Positions 34,479 through 39,836 of a DNA stretch of 39,836 nucleotides are shown one piece after another (positions within the stretch are counted from its first letter, which is position 1; each line of letters starts with the position of its first letter). This DNA comes from JAVBNC01 sp031551765 (GTDB lineage Bacteria; Desulfobacterota; Desulfovibrionia; Desulfovibrionales; Desulfovibrionaceae). The position numbers were made by a program, and so were the translations under genes. The DNA is taken from positions 1 through 39,836 of the forward strand of contig JAVBNC010000123.1 in assembly GCA_031551765.1 (NCBI GenBank), written 5' to 3'. The notes below the pieces were generated by a model. The model made no database searches, was not told the origin of the DNA, and was given only the letters and a program-made list of their open reading frames with translations.

Positions 34479-35265
34479 GGCGGAAGCCCTGGGTAAAACG
34501 GCGCATTTCCGGGGTATTCGGCAGGGCGTCCACAATGGAGGCCAGGTGCCCGGCGCGCGCGGCCTGCTCGCGGGAAGCCTGGAAGTTGAGGTCGTAATAC
34601 CAGCCGCAGAGCAGAAGCCGCAGGTCCGTGGTCGTGCGCAGTTGCGTGAAGGAAGCCAGACGGCGTTGCGCCACCGCGTCCAGCACGGCCGGGGTGTATG
34701 CGTGGCTGTCCGGCAGGTGCAGCACCACCACGGGGTCCAGACTCGCGTTTAGGCCCAAGTTGCCGCGCATCACGCGCAGAATGTCCAGCTTGTCCGCGTC
34801 GCGCACGGCTTGGGTTATGCGGCGCATGTCCTGCGGGATGGCGGACGGCAGGCTGAAACGGTTGTGCAGAAGCGCCGCCGTGAGCACGCGTTGCCGGGTC
34901 TCCCGGTTTTCTTCCGTCAGAAAAATTCCGCTCTTCAGTACCTGGCAAGCCAGATGCCCGTGGTTGCAGGAACGCGGGTCGCTGAAGGTCTTGTAGCGCG
35001 AAAACTGCGGAAAGCGTCCGATATCGTGGTACAGCGCGGCCAGCAGCAGCGCGCGGCGCATATCCGGCGTTCCGAAGCAATCTTCCTGGTCCGCGACGCG
35101 GCGGGCATGCTGCAGCACGCCGAAAGTGTGGCGTTCCTTAAGCTTCAGGTGGACGTCATGGTCCGGCTCCCCGGTACGGAACGAGCGGGCGTAGGCCAGG
35201 AAACGCTCTTTATGTGCCGCGCAGGCCAGGGGAACAGCGTCAACAAGGTCATCACGATAGGACAT
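34462..35265 (-). CDS. HD-domain phosphohydrolase-like protein
   Basis: The 267-residue cytosolic protein has an HD metal-binding domain. The first ligands lie in HTFGVLQHARRV (about residue 45-58), and the HD pair in LAALYHDIGRF (about 77-87). Later ligands probably include NHGHLACQVL and RDADKLDILRV. Such domains hydrolyse nucleotides or cyclic nucleotides; the substrate here is not known. The ATG at 35265 is close to AGGA. The longer frame to 35463 has low-complexity residues typical of GC-rich non-coding DNA. The gene is divergent from dnaE and overlaps the methyltransferase gene. Confidence 0.8.
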   Translation of the reverse strand: MSYRDDLVDAVPLACAAHKERFLAYARSFRTGEPDHDVHLKLKERHTFGVLQHARRVADQEDCFGTPDMRRALLLAALYHDIGRFPQFSRYKTFSDPRSCNHGHLACQVLKSGIFLTEENRETRQRVLTAALLHNRFSLPSAIPQDMRRITQAVRDADKLDILRVMRGNLGLNASLDPVVVLHLPDSHAYTPAVLDAVAQRRLASFTQLRTTTDLRLLLCGWYYDLNFQASREQAARAGHLASIVDALPNTPEMRRFTQGFRRELLA

Positions 35266-35319
35266 GCCACGTCCTAATCCCGAACCGCAAAAAAAGAAAG
35301 CCTGCCTTTTATCCGCTCC

Positions 35320-35367
35320 GGGGCCGGTACGATGCGCGACCGGCAAAGCCGGATCGCGCCCGGCCCC
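35320..35367. repeat. long two-part hairpin in the divergent HD-dnaE gap
   Basis: GGGGCCGG (35320-35327) pairs with CCGGCCCC (35360-35367). Inside it GCGCGA-CCGGC (35334-35344) pairs with GCCGG-A-TCGCGC (35348-35359), leaving one bulged A and a 3-nt loop. It is not next to any gene end. Confidence 0.6.
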
Positions 35368-35478
35368 TGCGCTCAATGGCCCTGGCGGGCCTGGCCTGCG
35401 CTTCGCTCCGGCCCCCTCCGGGGGTATAAGGTTTCTCCTTGCCTCCGGGCGTCGCGTCACCACCCGCTCCCTTCGTCA

Positions 35479-35507
35479 TTGAGCCCTTAGCCTGTTCCTG
35501 GTATCAT
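35479..35507 (+). promoter_or_regulatory. probable sigma-70 promoter of dnaE
   Basis: TTGAGC (35479-35484) and TATCAT (35502-35507) stand exactly 17 nt apart. The -35 box matches 4 of 6 and the -10 box 5 of 6. The dnaE start is 38 nt downstream. Confidence 0.6.
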
Positions 35508-35544
35508 CATTTTTTTATCCACATTTTCCGTACACGAGCATCCC

Positions 35545-38500
35545 ATGTCAGACTTTGTGCATTTGCACTGCCATTCGGAATTCAGCCTGCTGGACGGGGC
35601 CATCCGTCTCAAGGATTTGTGCGCCAGGTCCAAAGACTTCGGCATGAGCGCCGCGGCCATCACGGACCACGGCAATTTATACGGGGCCATGCCCTTTTAC
35701 CTGGCTGCCAAGGACGCGGGCATCAAGCCCATTATCGGCTGCGAGGTGTACGTCTGCCCCGACCACACGGACAAAAGCCCGGAAAACGCCCGGCAGCGGC
35801 ACCACCTGATTCTGCTGGCCCGGAACGGGGAAGGCTACGGCAACCTGATCAAGCTGGTCTCCCACGGGGCCATGCACGGCTTTTACCACCGGCCCCGCGT
35901 GGACAAGGCCCTGCTGGCGCAATACGGCGGCGGGCTGATCGCGCTTTCCGCCTGCCTGGCCGGGGAAATTCCCAAGGCCATCCGTCGCCAGGGCATGGAC
36001 GAGGCCCTGCGGGTCACGGAAGAATACAAGGCCCTGTTCCCGGAGCGCTTTTACCTGGAACTGCAAAGCAATGGCCTGAAAGAGCAGAACCTGGTCAACG
36101 AAAAGCTGTTGGAGCTGGCGGAACACGCGGGCCTGCCCATAGTGGCCACCAATGACTGCCACTACTTGAACAAGGACGACGTGGAAGCCCACGACATCCT
36201 GCTGTGCATCCAGACCCAGGCCAAGGTAGACGACGAAAAGCGGCTGCGCTTCGAGACCAAGGAACTGTACTACAAAAGCCCGGAAGAGATGGAGCGGGAC
36301 TTTAAGCACCTGCCGGAAGCCCTGGCCAACACCGGGCGCATAGCGGAACAGTGCGGCGACTACGGCTTTGATTTCAAAACCTACCACTTCCCCATTTACT
36401 CCCATGAGCCGGACTTCAAGCCGGAAGAGGAATTCTGCCGCCTGGCCCGTGAAGGCCTGGACAAGCGCCTGGAATCCATCCCCTACAAAGTGGACGTGGC
36501 TCTGTACAAAGAGCGCCTGGAAATGGAACTGGACGTCATCTGCCGCATGCAGTTCCCCGGCTACTTCCTGATCGTGCAGGACTTCATCAACTGGGCCAAG
36601 GACAACGCCATTCCCGTGGGGCCGGGCCGGGGGTCGGCCGCCGGTTCCCTGGTGGCCTGGGCGCTGCGCATCACCAACCTGGACCCCATCCCGTACAACC
36701 TGCTGTTCGAGCGCTTTCTGAACATCGAGCGCATCAGCATGCCGGATATCGACGTGGACTTCTGCGAACGCAAGCGCCACGAGGTCATCAAGTACGTCGG
36801 GGAACGCTACGGCGACGATTCCGTGGCCCAGATCACCACTTTCGGAAAAATGAAGGCCAAAGCCGTGGTGCGCGACGTGGGCCGGGCGCTGGGCATGAGC
36901 TTTCAGGAAACGGACCGCATCGCCAAGCTCATTCCCAACGACCTGAAAATGACCGTGAAAAAGGCCCTGGACGCGGAGCCGGACTTAAAAGCCCTGTACA
37001 CCGGGGACGCGGCCATCAAAAAGCTGATGGACGTGTCCATGAAGCTGGAAGGGCTTTCCCGCCACGCGTCCACCCACGCGGCCGGGGTGGTCATTTCCGA
37101 CAAGCCCATGAGGGAATATTTGCCGCTGTACCGGGGCAAGCGCGACGAAACCGTGACTCAGTTCGACATGAAAATGGTCGAGAAAATCGGGCTGGTGAAA
37201 TTCGACTTCCTGGGCCTGCGCACCATGACCCTGATCCAGGATACCCTGGACGCCATAGCTTTGCAGGGCAAGACGCCGCCGGACCTGGACACCCTGCCGT
37301 TCACCGACGCGGACACCTACAAGCTGTATGCGGCGGGCGACACGGACGGCGTGTTCCAGGTGGAAAGCTCGGGCATGCGCCAGTATCTGCGCCAACTGCG
37401 GCCCACGGTGTTTGAGGACATTATCGCCATGCTGGCCCTGTACCGGCCCGGCCCGCTCAATTCCGGCATGGTGGACGAGTTCATCAAGCGCAAGCACGGA
37501 GAAGTGGCGGTCACCTACCCCCTGCCGGAACTGGAAAACTGCCTCAAAGACACCTACGGGGTCATCGTCTACCAGGAACAGGTCATGCAGATCGCGCAGA
37601 TCGTGGCCGACTATTCCCTGGGCGGCGCGGACCTCTTGCGCCGGGCCATGGGCAAGAAAGACCCGGCGGCCATGGCCAAGGAACGGGCCACGTTCGTGTC
37701 CGGCGCGGAAAACAAGGGCGTGCCCACGGACACGGCCAACAGGATCTTCGACCTGATGGAACAGTTCGCGGAATACGGCTTCAACAAGTCCCACTCCGCG
37801 GCCTACGCGCTAATTTCCTACCACACCGCCTACCTCAAGACCCACTTCAAAACCGAGTTCATGGCCGCGCTGCTCACCTCCGAAATGGGCAACCAGGACA
37901 AGCTGCTCAAGTACGTGGCCGCCTGCAAGGATATGGGTATTCCTGTGGAGCGCCCCTCCGTACAGGAAAGCCGCCGCGAGTTCGCGGTTAAGGACGGCCG
38001 CATCATTTTCGGCCTGGGCGGGGTCAAGAACGTGGGCGACGAAGCTATCCGTGAAATTATCGAGGCCCGCGAGGCAGGCGGCCCCTACGCTTCGCTCCTG
38101 GATCTCTGCCAGCGGGTGCAGTTGCGTAAAGTCACCAAGCGCGTGCTGGAAAGCCTGATCAAAGGCGGGGCCTGCGACTGCCTGGGCTGCACGCGCGCTT
38201 CCATGATGGCCGCCCTGGACCTGGTGGTGCAGCGCGCCCAGAAAAAGCAGAAGGAAAAGGAGTCCAACCAGGTTTCCCTGTTCACCCTGGTCAAGGAAGA
38301 GCCGCAGCCCCTGCGGCCCGGCGTGGGCTTTGAATGCCCGGAAGAGGCCGTGGGCGAATGGAACGACGAGGACAAGCTGCGCTTTGAAAAGGAAGCCCTG
38401 GGCTTTTTCCTCACCAGCCATCCGCTGCAGCCCTTCCGCAAGGAAATGGCCCGCCTGGGCCTGACCCCGCTGGAAGAGTGCCGCGATTTTTCCGCCGACA

Positions 38501-39036
38501 TCTCCCTCAAGTGCGCCGTGCTGGTCACCCACGTCAAGGAACTGCTCACCAAAAAAGGCCTGCGCATGGCCTTTTGCCAGGTGGAAGACCTGACCGCTTC
38601 CGGCGAGTGTATCTTTTTTCCGGAAGCCTATGCCGCGCACCGCGGACTGATCAACACCGACCAACCCCTGTACCTGGAATGCCGCATCAGCGACCAGGCG
38701 GGCGGCTCCCAGTCCAACGGCAGCGACGAGGACGACGAGGACGCCCTGCGCGAAATCAAGCTTATCGCCCAGAAAGCCTCGCCGCTGGCGGAAGTTTGCC
38801 GTTCCAGCGAAGAGCCGGTGCGCCTGGACCTTACCCCGGCGGAAACCACGCCGGAGCGTCTGGCGGAACTGCGTCTGGTATTGGAAAAGCACAAGGGTTC
38901 CGTGCCCGTGCAGGTCTATTTCCGGGACAGCACGTTGCGCTGCCGCCTGGAGCTTTCCCCGCGCTACACCGTGCAGCCCGGCCTGGAGCTGGAGAACGAC
39001 CTGGCCGTGTGGGCTGATAGAGCGGGTGGAGACTAG
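35545..39036 (+). CDS. dnaE: DNA polymerase III subunit alpha
   Basis: DnaE is the replicative polymerase core. The 1163-residue protein has an N-terminal PHP domain (HLHCHSEFSLLDGA at 5-18). The palm domain contains GPGRGSAAGSLV and PDIDVDF, with catalytic Asp401 and Asp403 at the E. coli positions. A tandem helix-hairpin-helix follows the fingers (after GRAMGKKDP and FNKSHSAAYA), and an OB-fold lies near 960-1060. The length is normal for DnaE1. The start at 35545 is MSDFVHLHCHS. The TAG stop at 39034-39036 is the first triplet of a transposon end, so everything downstream is mobile-element debris. Confidence 0.97.
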   Translation: MSDFVHLHCHSEFSLLDGAIRLKDLCARSKDFGMSAAAITDHGNLYGAMPFYLAAKDAGIKPIIGCEVYVCPDHTDKSPENARQRHHLILLARNGEGYGNLIKLVSHGAMHGFYHRPRVDKALLAQYGGGLIALSACLAGEIPKAIRRQGMDEALRVTEEYKALFPERFYLELQSNGLKEQNLVNEKLLELAEHAGLPIVATNDCHYLNKDDVEAHDILLCIQTQAKVDDEKRLRFETKELYYKSPEEMERDFKHLPEALANTGRIAEQCGDYGFDFKTYHFPIYSHEPDFKPEEEFCRLAREGLDKRLESIPYKVDVALYKERLEMELDVICRMQFPGYFLIVQDFINWAKDNAIPVGPGRGSAAGSLVAWALRITNLDPIPYNLLFERFLNIERISMPDIDVDFCERKRHEVIKYVGERYGDDSVAQITTFGKMKAKAVVRDVGRALGMSFQETDRIAKLIPNDLKMTVKKALDAEPDLKALYTGDAAIKKLMDVSMKLEGLSRHASTHAAGVVISDKPMREYLPLYRGKRDETVTQFDMKMVEKIGLVKFDFLGLRTMTLIQDTLDAIALQGKTPPDLDTLPFTDADTYKLYAAGDTDGVFQVESSGMRQYLRQLRPTVFEDIIAMLALYRPGPLNSGMVDEFIKRKHGEVAVTYPLPELENCLKDTYGVIVYQEQVMQIAQIVADYSLGGADLLRRAMGKKDPAAMAKERATFVSGAENKGVPTDTANRIFDLMEQFAEYGFNKSHSAAYALISYHTAYLKTHFKTEFMAALLTSEMGNQDKLLKYVAACKDMGIPVERPSVQESRREFAVKDGRIIFGLGGVKNVGDEAIREIIEAREAGGPYASLLDLCQRVQLRKVTKRVLESLIKGGACDCLGCTRASMMAALDLVVQRAQKKQKEKESNQVSLFTLVKEEPQPLRPGVGFECPEEAVGEWNDEDKLRFEKEALGFFLTSHPLQPFRKEMARLGLTPLEECRDFSADISLKCAVLVTHVKELLTKKGLRMAFCQVEDLTASGECIFFPEAYAAHRGLINTDQPLYLECRISDQAGGSQSNGSDEDDEDALREIKLIAQKASPLAEVCRSSEEPVRLDLTPAETTPERLAELRLVLEKHKGSVPVQVYFRDSTLRCRLELSPRYTVQPGLELENDLAVWADRAGGD

Positions 39037-39150
39037 AGAATTTTAACTTTGAAACACAGTATGCCCACACGACTCAAACCAGCCCTGGGCGTTGTCAGCC
39101 GTGACGGCGTTCAGGGCTGTAGCAGCGGCAGCAAACAACTCTTCTTCTGT
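39034..39150 (-). pseudogene. IS630-family transposase C-terminal remnant with terminal repeat
   Basis: On the minus strand 39150-39043 encodes 35 residues ending LNAVTADNAQGWFESCGH then five more and TAA. This is the C-terminal pattern of IS630-type transposases (LNA-T-x-x-A-x-x-WF-x-x-CG). Just beyond it, 39034-39054 matches the terminal repeat of the MITE at 3067-3093 at 17 of 21 positions and begins with TA. The rest of the element has been replaced by IS5-type sequence. Confidence 0.6.
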
Positions 39151-39154
39151 TCGT

Positions 39155-39289
39155 GGCTTTATGGATGCCTTGCCTGATGCCGAGGAGCTTCTGGCGGACC
39201 GTGGCTATGACGCCGACTGGTTCCGTGACGCCTTGCTCGCCAAAGGCATTACACCTTGTATCCCTCCCAAAAAGAACTGGAAGACGCCC
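39155..39289 (+). pseudogene. IS5-family transposase fragment
   Basis: About 45 residues match the C-terminal half of IS5-family (IS1031/IS427-like) DDE transposases. They include LLADRGYDADWFRDALLAKG and CIPPKKNWKTP. The catalytic Asp of LLADRGYD is present, but the upstream DDE part and the following Lys/Arg-rich end are missing. The frame continues to 39406 without resembling a transposase. It joins directly to the IS630 remnant. Confidence 0.75.
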
Positions 39290-39482
39290 CGCATCGTCCA
39301 GAAAGGAACGTTGCGGGGCGTTTACGTGTTCTTGGCTACGCGGTTATTCGGCCACGCGCTGTCCGGGTATGCCCACCAGTTCCAGCATGGCCATGGCCGG
39401 GCATAGGCGACAGATGGTGTCCAACGGTGACGAGTTTCATAAATTGTAAGCATCAACTGACCAATTTCGTCCGGTGTAAGGA

Positions 39483-39606
39483 GGGTGTACGGAATTTTGT
39501 GTAATCGGCCAATCATGTTACCCCGCTTATCGGAGGACGGACGATGGTCGACCCCAAAGGCATACCCGACGAATTGATTGACGCTCTGCTTGCCAATTAC
39601 GAAAAG
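39483..39606 (+). pseudogene. left end and transposase start of an IS256-family element
   Basis: GGGTGTACGGAATTTTGTGTAA (39483-39504, quoted only to the conserved TTTTGTGTAA) looks like an IS256 terminal repeat. A strong GGAGGAC stands before ATG 39544. The first 21 residues, MVDPKGIPDELIDALLANYE and K, match the IS256 transposase N-terminus (IP-ELID-LLA-Y). After 39606 the match stops abruptly, so the element was truncated or interrupted. Confidence 0.65.
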
Positions 39607-39634
39607 CAATTTATACACAAAAAATGCGAATCAT

Positions 39635-39697
39635 CTACCACCGCCCGAGGCGGTGGTTTGAATGTGCCCCCTCGAAGGGGGCTTTACCACCGGGTAG
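39635..39697. repeat. tandem hairpins with CGA loops
   Basis: ACCACCGCC-CGA-GGCGGTGGT (39637-39657) and GCCCCCT-CGA-AGGGGGC (39666-39682) are perfect stems of 9 and 7 bp. CTACC (39635) and GGTAG (39693) could close both into one structure. GGTGGT can pair with either of two ACCACC copies. The structure resembles an insertion-sequence end, type not determined. Confidence 0.5.
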
Positions 39698-39700
39698 CCG

Positions 39701-39835
39701 TTAGTTTTCTTGTGTTTGAGCGCGATGACGCAGCCGCCAGCTTTCGTTGCCCGTCTCTATAATTTCGCAGTGATGCGTTATGCGATCGAGAAGTGCTGTG
39801 GTCATTTTACCATCACCAAAAACTTGCGGCCATTC
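39701..39835 (-). CDS. istB: IstB-like ATPase of an IS21-family element, C-terminal part
   Basis: The window ends inside this gene. The visible 44 C-terminal residues include EWPQVFGDGKMTTALLDRI and ETGNESWRLRHR, the typical end of IS21 IstB helper ATPases (MTTALLDRLTHHC-IIETGN-S-R). IstB assists the IstA transposase by binding DNA and ATP. The stop TAA is at 39701-39703. Whether the upstream gene is intact cannot be seen. A short gap then leads to the tandem hairpins and the IS256 remnant. Confidence 0.8.
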   Translation of the reverse strand, partial: EWPQVFGDGKMTTALLDRITHHCEIIETGNESWRLRHRAQTQEN

Positions 39836-39836
39836 A

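Noticed and set aside
39322..39618. 98-codon minus-strand frame between the IS5 and IS256 remnants
   Set aside because: It crosses the IS256 end and has no recognisable motif. A neighbouring frame looks as protein-like over part of it, so neither can be supported.

Overview
The window is GC-rich chromosomal DNA that most likely comes from a sulfate-reducing Desulfovibrionaceae bacterium (Desulfovibrio or a close relative). The basis is the overall gene style, the flagellar gene order and the presence of a selenocysteine-coded gene; no 16S rRNA or dissimilatory sulfate-reduction gene lies in the window, so the assignment is inference. Most of the DNA is core housekeeping sequence. The last 0.8 kb is a pile of broken insertion sequences.

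Layout, left to right. (1) 1-2757, minus strand: a hypothetical protein, an RqcH-type NFACT protein and a DksA-type transcription factor. (2) 2737-3212: a gene-free stretch with the dksA promoter, a strong hairpin and a 149-bp MITE-like element whose end forms the secF stop codon. (3) 3213-6610, minus: yajC-secD-secF. (4) 6738-10349, minus: a tightly coupled run of DEDDy exonuclease, GT2 glycosyltransferase, small membrane protein, VTT/DedA-like membrane protein and MFS exporter. (5) 10522-12204, minus: ettA; then pepE (+). (6) 13203-16747, minus: a phosphonate-type ABC transporter, phnD-phnC-phnE-phnE, followed by a HAD-IIA phosphatase. (7) 17951-18184 (+): a 77-codon gene behind an almost perfect sigma-28 promoter. 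(8) 18221-21563, minus: a GT8-like glycosyltransferase, a heptosyltransferase, a selenoprotein gene with an in-frame UGA, and an HU-type protein. (9) 21952-27768 (+): a YcgR-like PilZ protein, a CorC-type CBS protein, lnt, prfB with its programmed +1 frameshift, and a GGDEF diguanylate cyclase. (10) 27944-33155 (+): flhG, fliK, flgD, flgE. (11) 33314-35265, minus: a chagasin-like lipoprotein, a SAM methyltransferase and an HD-domain protein. (12) 35545-39036 (+): dnaE. (13) 39034-39836: remnants of IS630, IS5, IS256 and IS21 elements.

How the genes work together. YajC/SecD/SecF form the accessory Sec translocation complex. Lnt completes lipoprotein maturation. The two sugar transferases probably build lipopolysaccharide. 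FlhG, FliK, FlgD and FlgE control flagellar number and build the hook. A diguanylate cyclase and a PilZ c-di-GMP receptor sit close by, and an orphan gene with a sigma-28 promoter is likely co-expressed with late flagellar genes.

The most notable finding is the gene at 20295-21236. Conventional gene calling would split it into two ORFs. It reads through an in-frame TGA in a C-P-T-U motif, and a bacterial SECIS-like hairpin has its GGUCUG exactly 18 nt after the UGA, the same spacing as in E. coli fdhF. The second is that a MITE after secF and an IS630 remnant after dnaE share terminal sequences, and both have inserted at the TA of a TAG stop codon, so that the element end restores the stop.
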